Of a DNA stretch of 32,772 nucleotides, positions 20,483 through 31,031 are shown piece by piece. Source of the stretch: Stemphylium vesicarium (Eukaryota; Ascomycota; Dothideomycetes; Pleosporales; Pleosporaceae); assembly GCA_004380135.1 (NCBI GenBank), contig QXCR01000235.1, forward strand, positions 1-32,772, in the 5' to 3' direction. A program made the position numbers and the translations under genes. The notes beneath the pieces were generated by a model. That model searched no databases. It was not told the DNA's origin and saw only the letters and a list, made by a program, of their open reading frames with translations. Within the stretch, counting starts at the first letter, position 1, and every line of letters starts with the position of its first letter.

Positions 20483-21141
20483 GTCTACAGGCTAGTTGCG
20501 GCGGGATCGAACAGTACGAAGTGATCAATGTCAGAGCCATGCAACGGGCTTCGAGCCTTCGACATATATTATCAAACTGCATATTCAATACGCTGAACGC
20601 ATCAGTGCAGCACGATATCGAGCAGGGCAGGGTGCTGTGTCACAAAAAGCATTTGGTAACAGTTATGTCCCGAAGTCGGTACGATTAAGAAGCCAATCGG
20701 TATAGTTTCCTTTGACCACGTGAGCAATGCGCAACGAATGGAAAACACTCCTCTCGAAATCTGTGACCGGTTCAGGTGAAGGATGCAGTTAGCGTTGCCC
20801 ACATATATGCAGGGTCAAATGCCCGAGGGACCGTATGATGTGACAAGCCAGGTATCTCCTGCATGTTGGCCTATCACACTAGATGACAGTGAGGGGTTCC
20901 TCGTATGGGGGTTCGGGGAAGGATGAAAAGTTCCAGATCGGGCCTTCCGAACAACTCGGGCCTTTTCAAGGACGCGGGAGATAACGACGTGCCGCAGCCT
21001 TTGCCGGTAGTAGACTGCCTTAGTGGGCACCATCGCCCGTGAAATCTGGGCCACAACAGCTTTCCTCTCCACGTTCTTACTGTAACAGCTTGCTTGTCTT
21101 GACTCAATCAATTGCCATCCTCGATATCGCATTGCAACAAG
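20483..21141. promoter_or_regulatory. shared intergenic promoter region of two divergent genes
   Basis: A 659-bp interval between the start codons of the membrane protein (minus) and the nitrilase (plus). It includes a CACGTG E-box near 20718 and a TATATG motif near 20805. Open frames here have no recognisable product. Regulatory sites are suggested by position only. Confidence 0.45.
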
Positions 21142-22238
21142 ATGGCGCCTAAGGAAACCAAGTTCAAGGTGGCCGCGGCTCATGCCGCACCTGTCTTTAT
21201 GGACAAAGCAGCCACCATCAAGAAGACTGTTCGGCTCATCGAGCAAGCTGCGAAAGACGACGTCAAGCTCCTAGTGTTCCCTGAAACCTTCATCCCCGGC
21301 TATCCCGTACGTATCTCGGCTCTTTACCGTAAAGTTAAAAGTAATACTAATCGTTACCATAGTGGTGGACTGAGTGCTATCCGCCTCTAAAGCAGGTTGC
21401 TGCTTTGGCCAAGTACGCTGAAGAAAGTGTAGTTGTGGAGCCAAACGGGGAAGACGTCAGCGCCATTCAGGACGCTTGTCGCCGGACTGGTGTAGCAATC
21501 AATCTCGGAATCTCTGAGCGCATCGCGAACGGCCATACGCTATTCAACTCGCAGGTCATTGTCGATAGCGACGGCACTATCCTCGGTGTTCATCGCAAGC
21601 TTCAGCCAACCTTTGTCGAGCGCATGGTGTGGGCTCAGGGCAACGGAAGCACATTGCGCAACTGGCCACTTTCCCTAGGCTACAACCTCGGGGGTCTTGC
21701 ATGCTGGGAGCATACTATGAACGGCGCACGCCAGGCACTCATCACCCAGAACCAACACATTCATGCTGGAGCGTGGCCAGCCTTGTCGGCAATGGCGGGT
21801 TTCGAGGATGTCGCCAATGCGCAAATCGAGGCGCTGATGAAGACGCATGCTTTGACCGCCCAGGTCTTCGTTATCGCCGTCTCTGACTACGTCGACCAAC
21901 AGTGTCTCAGCTGGATGGAAGATAATCTTGGAAAGCAAGATCTCATCAAACTTGGTGGCGGTTGGTCTTCGATCATCCATCCGTTCTGCTCGTTCATCGC
22001 TGGTCCGCATACCGGCGGGGAGGAGAAACTGGTACAGGGCGAGGTTGACTTCTCACACATGGGTTCTGTGAAGGTATGGATTGATGCAGCGGGCCATTAC
22101 CAGCGTCCGGAGATTCTGAAGTTCGCGTTCGATACGCGCCCACACTGGGCGGATGAGAAAACCGATCGCTTCAAGGTGCGCGCTGAAGAAAGAAAACCGG
22201 AGAGTAAGATTGAGTACCCGGAATCTGTGGAGACTTAG
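21142..22238 (+). CDS. nitrilase (carbon-nitrogen hydrolase family), two exons
   Basis: Exon 1 is 21142-21306 and exon 2 is 21363-22238, with a 56-nt intron (GTACGT, TACTAAT branch site, CATAG). The start at 21142 (MAPKETKFKVAAAHAAP) was chosen over an upstream in-frame ATG at 21112 because the family begins here. The product is 346 residues. The catalytic triad of the nitrilase superfamily is complete: Glu48 in VFPETFIPGYP, Lys134 in VHRKLQPTFVER and Cys169 in GGLACWEHTMN. Length and motifs fit fungal nitrilases/cyanide hydratases, which hydrolyse nitriles or cyanide in the cytoplasm as helical oligomers; substrate cannot be told from sequence alone. No damage or RIP-type change is seen, so it is probably functional. 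It is divergent from the rhodopsin-like gene and is followed about 115 bp later by a pogo transposon end. Confidence 0.93.
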
Positions 22239-23567
22239 CGATTGTAGGTATTTTCTTGCTAGATAGAGAACGTATGAGGTTGGCGGTTGCATCCTTGGAG
22301 TGGCATTCTGTGTGACATTGGACCTCGTGGAGGCTTACCGAACTTGACGGGCCTGTGCACACGACGGCGCTGTGCACGCTCACCCCACCAAAACAGCAAC
22401 TAAGCTCCTACTTCAACACGTTATAACTCCACCAACATGAGCTCAATCGAGGCTGCGCTTACAGCTATAGAATCTTTCGAGCCTGGTGAAAAGACTAATT
22501 ACACGCAGATCGCCAAAATTTACGGTGAAGAACGCTCAACGCTTAGCCGAAGACACTGAGGTCAAACAACCTCTCGAGAGGCTAGTTCACAAATGCAACT
22601 CTCTCTCCACCCACAACAGGAGCTAGAGCTCCTGCGCTATGTTGAGCGCCTTACGAGGCAAGGCTTGCCACCTACACGAGCGATGATAAGAAACTTTGCC
22701 TCACAGATTGCGCAAAGAGAGGTTGGGGTACACTGAGTTGATCGCTTCGTGCAGCGACACCCGGACGAGCTTATCTCAAAATGAACAACGGGCATGGACA
22801 ACAGTCGCCACAAGGCTGATTTAGGCAGGAAGTACAGCCTCTACATCAACCTCATACGCGAGAAGATTAATGAATATAACGTTGAGGCGCGTCATACATA
22901 CAATATGGATGAGAAGGGCTTCCTCCTTGGTATCGTAGACCGCTCAAAGAGAATCATCAGCAGGGCCTCGTACGAGGAGGGGAAGAGGAGGAGTACTATA
23001 CAGGATGGCTCTCGCGAGTGGATAATGCTGCTGGCCTGCATCTGCGCTGATGGGTCTTACCTAGATCCTGCCCTCATCTATCAGTCAGCCTCAGGATCGA
23101 TACAGAACTCCTGGCTACAGGTCCTCGATCATGCAACTCATCAGGTTCGAATCTCCTCACCTTCTGGCTGGACGAATAACGAGGTAAGTCTCGCGTGGCT
23201 TAAACAGGTGTTTGATCGCGGTACTAAGGCGAAGGCACGCTCAAGCTATCGACTACTTATCCTTGATGGCTATGGATCTCACCTCACGATAGACATTATT
23301 GACTACTGTGATCAGAACAGGATCCTCCTTGCCGTATTTCCCCCTTCATTCAACTCATACGCTGCAGCCGCTCGGCGTTGCCCTGTTCAAGCCTCTCTCA
23401 ACAGCGTACTCAAACGAGGCTTCAGCCTTTATGGAGAGAAGCCAGGGTCTCAGCTTAATGAGCAAGAGATATTTTCCCCACCTCTTCTACCGAGCCTGGC
23501 AGACCTCCTTTAAGGAAACAACGATCCTGAAGGCCTTCGAGGCTACAGGCCTCTCACCCTTCAATCC

Positions 23568-25756
23568 TCACCGAACACCAACTTTTCGATTTTTGGGTAT
23601 CCTCTCCAAAGACCTCAATAATCCCAGCAACCGATCAGGCTCACTGCGCTGACTCCAGGAGTATCTCTAACGTCCGCCTAGCCCTCCGCGCAGCCGCGCT
23701 AAGGAGCTCGTCTGGATGGCAGAGTCTCCTTCCTCCCAACACACAGGGTCGCCAGACCCTGAGATCCCTTATTAGCTTTATACACGCGCCCTAAGACGGC
23801 CCCAGGAGGACACATATTGTTATGCACCCCTTCTGAGCAGCTAGAACCCCGGTGGGGGCGCTCCCAAACCTCGAGTCTCTGATGCCGTCCAACGCCACAT
23901 CACCGAGACCCAGCAGATAGCCCAACTGCGGAACACCATCACTGCTGCCTTCGCAGCAGCCGTAGACCAGCACGCTTAGGGCTACACCAACCCTCAAGAA
24001 ACCAGGATCGCAGAGGAGCTGCAGCAGAGAGTTATCTAAGCTCTAACCTCGCCCTCCATAAGCAACTCTCCCCCTAGCTCCCACTGGAGCAGCGACGCCA
24101 GTCGCAGCAATCCAAAGAGCCAAGAATCAGGACGCCGCTCTTGGGCGGACGTAGCTAGAGACCCCCATATCTCTAATAGGGGTAACAGTCGGCCCTTAAA
24201 CCCTGCTAAAACCCGGCCTAGCCAGCCATCTAAACCAAAAGAAGACGCACGAATCTTCATCGCCATCTCGAACCCAGGAATACGACTACAGCAGCCCTCA
24301 CCCTTTGCAGTACGGCAGGTAATATGTAAAAGCATAGCAGGAATCACTCTTAGGGACATACCTACTATATTACTAATTAATATAGGCTAGGCGATTACTC
24401 TAGCTGATTAGGATATCTAGGGCTAATTTCTAACCTAAGAAAACTAAGAACTTTTAGTAAGAGCGCTAGGTAGAGATATAGTAAGGACCTGTCACGGGGT
24501 CGGCAGACAGGAAAGATAGGTGCACGTGATCGGTGTATTCACTACGTAACGCTGACAGTACAGGGTCAGGCTAAGACAAGGACGTAGCTCAAGGAGCGTA
24601 CGACGGGGCGTGTTCGCGCAGGAATTTCAGTGATCGCGCAGCTGCTCGCTTAGCAGCTTGGCGCGCTCTCATTAGCTATCTGAGCCAGCGCCGTGACAGG
24701 ACCCTAGAGCGCTAGATTAACTACGCAGTATAAGGAGTACCTAGCTCTTTTTAGACCTTAGACGGCATAGAACTACTTACTACCACCTAGCTAGTAGAAG
24801 AAGAGGTCTGCTCACAAACAGGCAAGCAGCCAGTAAGCTGCAGGACTTCACGGCATGGGGCGAACCACAATGGCCTCACCACCTGGATTGTTTCCTACAA
24901 GGAGCCAGTCCGTTCGTTCCGGCTCTTTGGCACCAGTCAATACTCGAAGGAAATCCACAAGCATCCTACTATACAGTGACATAACCTAGGCTGTCAGGGC
25001 TACTGCAACGCTGCCCGATGCACCTAGATAGCCCGCTGCGTATACTGCAGTGACCGCACAGACAGACACCAAGGACAGTATGGGGACAACTGCCCCCATA
25101 AAGCACTATACGCCAACTGTCATGGTCCTCATCCGGCTAGCCACACCAACTGCCCAGCAGCCCCTCGCCGGGTTAACGGACACATCACGAAGCCCACGAA
25201 GACCGAGCTGAAGGCTATCCGTTGTGCAGGCAAGATGGCACAGCAGCATCTCTACAGGACGGTTGAAGTAGCCCTTGGCCAGGCGACACTTCAGCCTGAA
25301 GCTCTTCCTATGGAGGCAACAGAGACAGTGCCTCCCCACTCTCCAACCCAGAGGCAAGATGAAGATAGAAGGGCTCCACCTCCTAGCACCACTGCCTCCT
25401 ATACACCCTCCGCTACCACTGGTAGAGAAAAGAGACCAAGGCGGGCCGCCACAGCCCAGAGAAGCCTGAATGTAGGACAACTGTCTGCGGGCAGCATTCG
25501 TCCACAATCGACTATCCACACTGATCCGTCCACCTTAGAGAGGGAAGACACTAGCATAAGCGATGACCCGCCATCATCATGCTAGAACACCCGCACAACA
25601 TCACAGCCAACACCAGGCATCGACAGCCCGGTCTACTAAGCAACCAACTTCGAGTATGCTAGGCCAACGTTAGCAGGAGCTCACCCTAACATATTATAAT
25701 ACTAGAGACGGCCTTTTAGAAGGGCATAGATATTATATATATCTAAGAGCCCTTCA
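23568..25756 (+). pseudogene. Tad-like LINE fragment: ORF1 and the start of ORF2
   Basis: Inserted within pogo element 2. ORF1 is damaged by TAG/TAA codons but shows a Gln/Ala-rich region, SGRRSWADVARDPH, RIFIAISNPGIRLQQPSPFA and RQVICKSIAGITLRDIP (RNA-binding-like domain). Cys/His knuckles follow: CQGYCNAARC from 24992, and CPHKALYANCHGPHPASHT up to NCP at 25148-25156, with one Cys lost (LYANC). This is the ORF1 layout of fungal Tad-clade LINEs. The start of an ORF2 endonuclease (GIDIIYI, stop, EP) is visible near 25720-25755, after which LINE similarity ends; the RT is absent. An LTR-like element interrupts ORF1 at 24490. The left junction is placed by where pogo similarity ends and may be off by tens of bases. 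Confidence 0.7.
24490..24698 (-). mobile_element. solo-LTR-like element, family 1 copy C (209 bp)
   Basis: The reverse complement of the same family as 6816-7024 and 9561-9799, with plus-strand ends TGTCACGGGGTCGGC and GCCAGCGCCGTGACA. Perfect 5-bp duplication GGACC (24485-24489 and 24699-24703). Removing it rejoins the LINE ORF1 reading (DIVRT to LER). Confidence 0.85.
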
Positions 25757-25974
25757 TGTGAACGGTCTGTAGGTACTGTATTCCAGCTACCTAGTCCAGA
25801 TGCTATTTACAGTCGAGATGAAGAGAAGAAGAGGAAGTGGGCGGCCATCCCGCTTTGTTTGGGCTGGCGCACGGCCCGCGGGCTGCTGGGGGAAGAAGTG
25901 ATAGAAGGAAGGAAGCGACTAGGCCGCTGGCCTAGTCATGTGACCTCGGGCTCAGCCCGTTACAGTACTCAAGA
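25757..25974 (-). mobile_element. LTR-like segment between LINE fragment and pogo tail (218 bp)
   Basis: Plus-strand ends are TGTGAACGG and CCCGTTACA, giving TG..CA with imperfect inverted termini. It is GC-rich, unlike the LINE. No target duplication is present, so it may be a junction or recombination product. Its reverse-complement start (TGTAACGGGCTGAGCCC) resembles the start of the 223-bp segment at 3637 (TGTAATGGGCTAGAGCCC). Confidence 0.4.
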
Positions 25975-26663
25975 GGGTTAACAACGAGGCCTCTAGTTCA
26001 GATGAGAGCTCTTCTTCTGTACTTAGCGGAGAAAATTGGCTCAAAATAGAGACGCTTCTACATCGTACAGCAAAGGACCAGCATAGTAAGGAGGTGAAGA
26101 AGCTCCAACGCTCGCTCCATCACATCGCAGCTCAAAATAGTATCCTCCACACTGAAATCAGGGGCTTAAAGGAGCCTCTCCGTGTTGAAAAGAGACACTA
26201 GAAGAAGAGCTATCCTCTACAAAATAACAACTCTGAGGAGTATTACGGTGGAGCTGTCTTCTGGTTGCCTAAGAAAGTAAATCGAGCTAAGGAAGATGAG
26301 ATAGTACGACGACGACAAGAGCAGGAGTTACAACTCCAAAAAGCTGAGAGATCTAGGTTGAAGAAGCAGGCTCAATTATATAAGCTTCAACAAGCCCAAG
26401 AGAGGCGTGTTGAGAGAGAGAGGCTTAAGGAGGTGAGGGAGAAGGAGCGAGCCGCAAAGCTGGCTGGAAAGGAGCTCCAGAAAGCAGCTCGCGACGCTAA
26501 AAAAGCTATACAACTGTCTCAGAAAGGTAAGCGCAAGGCTTTACAGGCTTCTACTCAAAAGCAGAGGCGTCAGAAACGTGTTGTTGTTGATTCATCCCAT
26601 GTACAAGGTGGTGGAGCTGCACCAGTGTCGCAGGCCAAGCGCTGTCGGAAACCTTGTTACTAA

Positions 26664-26941
26664 TAACGCCGCGCGATGACCTTTATATATGCTCAGCTAG
26701 GATGCTACATTCAATACAACATACACTCTTTCCTGATTTTTCTGTCCACAATACCCGCACCCTACCGTGCGACAACCAGCTATTCCGACAAGAATCACCC
26801 GCTACGGCCGCAAAACTCAGGTACCGAGTGAATATAAGTAGCACAAGTTTATCGCAAGCATATAATTAGTACAAAGCCAAAAAACCTCGTGATAATAGCT
26901 ATTGTGGGTGGCTCTACAGCCTCATCTTTTCAAGCTTTTGA
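26664..26941. other. pogo element 2 downstream of its transposase, no gene
   Basis: Sequence between the transposase stop and the LTR-like insertion at 26942. A 71-codon open frame here has no recognisable motif. Confidence 0.4.
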
Positions 26942-27100
26942 TGTAAGCCCAGGGCACCTTGCATGGTCACGTGGATTATCCACCAGCCGATCAGCCCACT
27001 AGTTTATGTATATAAACCTACGTCACAGACCTCTCGGTCATCAGAACACTTTACAATACACCTTACATCACACTTTGTCTCCTGCTCCTAACTGCTTACA
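26942..27100 (+). mobile_element. solo-LTR-like element (159 bp) in the pogo 2 3' region
   Basis: Starts TGTAAGCCC and ends CTGCTTACA (7-bp inverted ends), with a perfect 5-bp duplication TTTGA (26937-26941 and 27101-27105). It contains a strong TATA box (ATGTATATAAACC near 27006), as LTR promoters do. Not similar to family 1 beyond the TG..CA ends. Confidence 0.75.
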
Positions 27101-27145
27101 TTTGATGTTGGTGGGGTGGTTCAAAACGCGACTATGTTCAAAAGG

Positions 27146-29952
27146 TGACCGTGCACGGAAGTTTTTTGGTGTTGTAAACGTAGCTTAGTAAGCGATCCAT
27201 GCAACCTCACGCCGTGTACAGCATGCTCTATCCTATATACCTTCGTCCTACCCTTCTCACCGTTACTATGGCACCTAAACGCGGTTCTGCTGAACCTTCT
27301 GCACCAAGAAAACGCGTTAAATCCACCCCTAGAGGCACTCAAAGTCAGCCCGTCGTTATCGAAGACTCCCAGCAGTCGCAGCGCCTCTCGCCGCGCCGAG
27401 CTCTTATTAAGTCACGCTTATCTGATGATACTTTCGAGTCGCAATTACGCAGCGCTGCGCCCGAAGCCGCGATCGTCGCGCCAGATGAGGACGCCAGCGA
27501 GGCCGCTATAGTTGAGGAAGGTGCTGAGGACGGTGGCTTCGACGCCCACCTTGAGAACAACTTTGACGGCATTGAGTGGAGTCGTTTGTCAGCTTATATA
27601 AGGCCGCTGGCGTCGTCGCGGGCGAGGAGAAGCTGGGTATACCGCCACGGCTGGCGCGTCGCCCTGCTCAAGGATCCAGATCGCATCTTTTTCGTACGCC
27701 GTTACTGCCACAAACACCGGCATAAGGGCGGCGTATATGAGGCGACGCGGTCGCCGACATCAGCAGCGCGTCACTTAGAGGAGCGGAGGCATGGCCATGG
27801 ACACCGAGCTCCTGGCAAAGCGGCCGTCGTCGGCCAAGGGAGCGTCCTGCGCCGGGTCCTCAAGGACGGTAAGATCACAGTCGCGCAGGCGACCGCTAAC
27901 GAGCTCTCTAGCTTTAACACCACACGCTTTAGGCTCGCCGCCGTCACCTGGCTCGTGGGCAGCAACCACCTACTCTCCTAATTCAAGAGACCTTCTTTCC
28001 GGACGATGCTGGCCATGGCTAACCCAGAGGCAGAGGCGGCGCTGTGGACGTCCTCTATGAGCATGCCGCGCTATGTGCTGCGCCTGTACGACTACCTGAA
28101 GCCGCGCGTTGTTAAGGAGCTGTCGCACGCGCTGAGCAAAATACACGTTAGCTTTGACGGTTGGACGACAAAAAGCGGGAAGCGTGGCTACCTAGGTATT
28201 GTTGTACACTACGTCGACGTTCGTGGCAACCTCCAGGACCCTCCTATCGCACTGCCACAGCTTACAGGCGCTCACAGCGGCCAGAAGATAGCAGAAGTCG
28301 TCCTCAAGACGCTGGATCTGTTCAGTATCAACGCGCAAACAGTGGGCTACTTCGTACTTGACAGCGCGAGTAACAACGACTTAGCCGTCGCGGCAATTGG
28401 TCAGAAGCTCGGCTTTAGCGCGTCTGATCGCCGTCACCGTTGCGGACCTCACACGCTCAATCTTGTCGGCCAGAGGCTCCTCTGGGGCCCGGGTGAGGAC
28501 GCCTACAACAACGACAAGCGCGAGCTTGCTGACGAGACTGAGTTTATGGGCGAGTGGAGGCGCGATGGGTCGCTTGGCGTCCTGCTCAGCGTTGTTAACT
28601 ACATCAAAACACCACAACAGTACGAGCTTTCTAGCAATTTTCAGACGCTCGCTCGTCGTGAGCTGCCTGCTGATGCGCCAGAGGAGGACCGCAAGGTGCT
28701 GGAGGCCGTTAAGCCCGTCGTCACGCGCTGGAGCTCGTACTACTCGTGCTTTGAGCGCGCTGTGAAGCTGCAATCTGCCGTCAACGCCTACGCCAACCAC
28801 CATATACGACGAGTGTGAGATGAGGACATGTACGCTGAGAGCCGCGGTAATAAGCTACCCGAGGCGCCACGGTGGATGCGATCGGACGGGCGTACAGCAG
28901 TCGATTGGGCGGTAGTTACTGAGTACTTAGACGTCTTAAAGCCGCTCAAGTCTGCTACAAAGCGACTTGAGGGACGCGAGAAAAGCGGACGCTTTAGTGC
29001 TATTACTAAGATTATTCTAGTCTTTGAGTATATACTCTCGTACTACGAGTAGCTCGTTAAAGCGTATAAGGCGGTGGACTACAACGCGCACGATGAGGCG
29101 CCTGAGGACCATCTTGCCATTAACTTACGTGCGGCGTGGGCTAAAATTAGTGCGTACTACGCCAAGTTAGATGACTCGCCGGCGTACTATGCTGCTACAA
29201 TACTCCATCCGTACTATAAAACGTACTGCGACACTGTCTGGAGCGATAAACCTGGGTGGCTCGTCGCTAACAACCGCAACGTTTGCGCCCTTTGGCAGCT
29301 ATACAGCGCCTCGCCGCGCAAGGTGAGGCGCCCCAAGGTCCTCACAAGCGACATGGATGACGCGATTGACGGCCTCATTAACCTCAGCGCCTCCATCAAC
29401 AACAAAGAAGACGACGACGAGTTCGAGCGGTGGAAGCGCAGCGAGCCACGCGCGGAGAAGGGTGGCAATCACGCGAACAATCCTATCAAATACCGGGTAG
29501 AGCTGCGCGAGCGCTACTCTAACCTTAGCAAGCTCGCACTTGACGTACTCTCTATCCTAGTCACAAGCTGTGAGTGTGAGCGCCTGTTTAGTGAGCCTGG
29601 CGACCTCCTCGAGCCGCGCCGCCGCGCTATCAAACTGCAACTTCTAGTAGCTATATAGTGCGTAAGACGGTGGCAAAGAGCCGGCTTAGGCGACGTCGAG
29701 GTCGCGGCCAAGTCGACGATGACGGACGATGAGATGGAGCTTTTGTACGACCTTAGTAGCTAGGGTGGCGACTGTCACGAGACTTAACATCTGGATTTTT
29801 TGTAGTGTAGGCTATCAAGCTATCAATTTAAGCCTCAAGCAAGCTACCTATTTCAGCTTAATCATGCGATCAAGTCAAGCTGCTCATTATCCTATCTAGC
29901 TCCACTCGAGCCAGCCAGCCGGCTTAACTTGACTTGCTTGTTGGAAAGTCTG
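27146..29952 (+). mobile_element. hAT transposon 2, right end present
   Basis: Right terminal repeat, read inward from 29952: CAGACTTTCCAACAAGC, related to hAT element 1 (CAGAsTTGTC..AAGC). CAAG/CTTG-rich subterminal sequence lies at 29815-29945. The expected left end and the matching 8-bp duplication (CGAAGAGG follows on the right) were not found, so the left side is probably truncated where it meets pogo element 2; the left boundary given is approximate. Confidence 0.7.
27268..29763 (+). pseudogene. hAT family transposase with four in-frame stops
   Basis: A single frame runs from ATG at 27268 (MAPKRGSAEPSAPRKRVK; an upstream in-frame ATG lies at 27199) to TAG at 29761. It is interrupted by TAA near 27979, TGA at 28816, TAG near 29050 and TAG near 29656, with no frameshift. 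Domains: a basic N-terminus, a BED-like zinc-finger region (WVYRHGWRVALLKDPDR, RRYCHKHRHKGG), a catalytic region with VSFDGWTTKSGKRGYLGIVV, LPQLTGAHSGQKIAEVV and CGPHTLNLVGQ, and a C-terminal dimerisation region, TSCECERLFSEPGDLLEPRR. It is clearly related to, but diverged from, hAT element 1. The first Cys of the zinc region reads Arg (RRYCHKH against WICKHCH), which may be another lesion. GC-rich and otherwise well kept, so only lightly mutated. Confidence 0.88.
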
Positions 29953-30103
29953 CGAAGAGGTAACTACACTCTCATGCACTTGCAGCTTCCGGTTCCTGTA
30001 AGCAGGCGACTTTTGGTCCCATGCTCGAAGTCGTCCTCTTCTTGACAACGCTAGAATGTATGGAAACTCTATCGAAGCGCAAGAGCGACAATACAACAGG
30101 CAT

Positions 30104-30965
30104 TCAGGCAAACCCAATCATCCTCTTCCCGCTCAGAAACCCACACACGTTCCTCTGCACAGCATCGAACCTCACCGCACCACAGCTTTCGCTCTCAAGA
30201 TGATTGAACAGCGCCGCAAGCGCCCGAAACTCCCTAGCACATGCCCTGCCCGGGCAGTGATACACCTTCTCCTTATGTACCGGCGAATTGACGTGAGCGT
30301 TCAGACTCTTGAGTTCCCTGAAGCCCTTGTGGCACAAGTAGCATTCATAGAGTAGCGTGTCGCAATTGTAGGATGCAGAAGTAGCCGTAATGCTCGAACC
30401 GGAGTCGGGGTACGTCAGGAGCTTCTTTGTGATGAGGTGGTCGGGGTCGCGGCGGCGGACTTCTGCCAGGATGGTGTCGCGGTTGAGCTGGCGAGCTTTT
30501 GAGCACGAGCCGGTTTCGAGGTGGTGCGTCACGCCTGTGGCTGTTGCGAAGCCGCGTTTGCAGAAGGGACATGTGATGTTAGAGCCGCGGTGGATACGGC
30601 TGTTGAGATGCTAGGTGCGATCAGAAACTGCATGTGGCTGAGGGGGCCAAACTCACCATGTGCAAGTTGTTCTCATTCTCGAAACCCTTGTTGCAATCGT
30701 TACAGTAGTGGTTGCGCCAGTGGCCGTGGCTGTTCATGTGCTGCTTGATGCGGGCAAATGTGTCATACCACTCATCGCAGGCTTCGCACTCGTACCTGGG
30801 ACCATAGTGTCCTTCGTCCTGCTGGTGATCTTCAAGGTCTTTCGAGTCGTAGAAGGCAAGATCGCAAAAGTCGCACTCGAATACGTGGCCGACTGCGTTC
30901 ATGTGCTGTCGGGCCGCGGCCCAGCTGCTGAATCGTCTGTCGCATTGCCCGCATTCGGGATACAT
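30104..30965 (-). CDS. multi-C2H2 zinc-finger protein, two exons
   Basis: Exon 1 is 30965-30657 (ATG, 103 codons) and exon 2 is 30610-30104, joined across a 46-nt intron (GTGAGT to CCTAG) in phase 0; 271 residues. Fingers in order are CGQCDRRFSSWAAARQHMN, CDFCDLAFYDSKDLEDHQQD, CEACDEWYDTFARIKQHMN, CNDCNKGFENENNLHMHLN (built across the intron), CPFCKRGFATATGVTHHLE and CYLCHKGFRELKSLNAHVN, then a last CPGRACAREF finger followed by HLESESCGAVRFDAVQRNV. This matches a common ascomycete family of nucleic-acid-binding C2H2 proteins with a terminal CPGRxC finger, usually nuclear; specific function is unknown. No disruption is seen. It lies 151 bp from the right end of hAT element 2. Confidence 0.85.
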
Positions 30966-31031
30966 CTTGAGGCGAGACAGTATGAATTGGCTGTGGCACC
31001 TCTAGACGGATTGAGAATGAGGACACTGTAG

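Larger units (their letters stand above)
22437..26663 (+). pseudogene. pogo-like transposase, split by a LINE and with stops and a frameshift
   Basis: The first segment starts at ATG 22437. It shows a helix-turn-helix region (EPGEKTNYTQIAKIYG), LHPQQELELLRYVERLTRQG, the first catalytic Asp in YNMDEKGFLLG, and the second in LLILDGYGSHL. The third region reads THTLQPLGVALF, with Gly where Asp is usual. In-frame TGA codons lie at 22557, 22734 and 22782, and one extra base near 23345 shifts the frame. Similarity breaks after LSPFNP (about 23567) and resumes at 25976 with VLKRVNNEASSSDESSSSV, continuing through GGAVFWLPKKVNRAKEDE and a Lys/Arg/Gln-rich tail to TAA at 26661-26663. In related transposases these two segments are contiguous, so the sequence between is an insertion. 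Inactive. Confidence 0.82.
22354..27143 (+). mobile_element. pogo/Fot1-like DNA transposon 2, carrying nested insertions
   Basis: Left end: TGTGCAC at 22354 and 22371 (17 bp apart), then CACCCCACCAA. Right end: inverted core TTGGTGGGGTGG (27108-27119), then TTCAAAA at 27120 and 27137 (17 bp apart). The transposase N-terminal part and catalytic core are at 22437-23567 and its tail at 25975-26663, with a LINE and other inserts between. Another LTR-like element sits in the 3' region. Outer boundaries are accurate only to a few bases. Confidence 0.7.

Noticed and set aside
26942..27105. Core promoter of hAT element 2
   Set aside because: The TATA box at about 27006 belongs to a 159-bp element with its own TG..CA ends and 5-bp duplication. 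Any promoter effect on the hAT gene would be secondary and cannot be shown.
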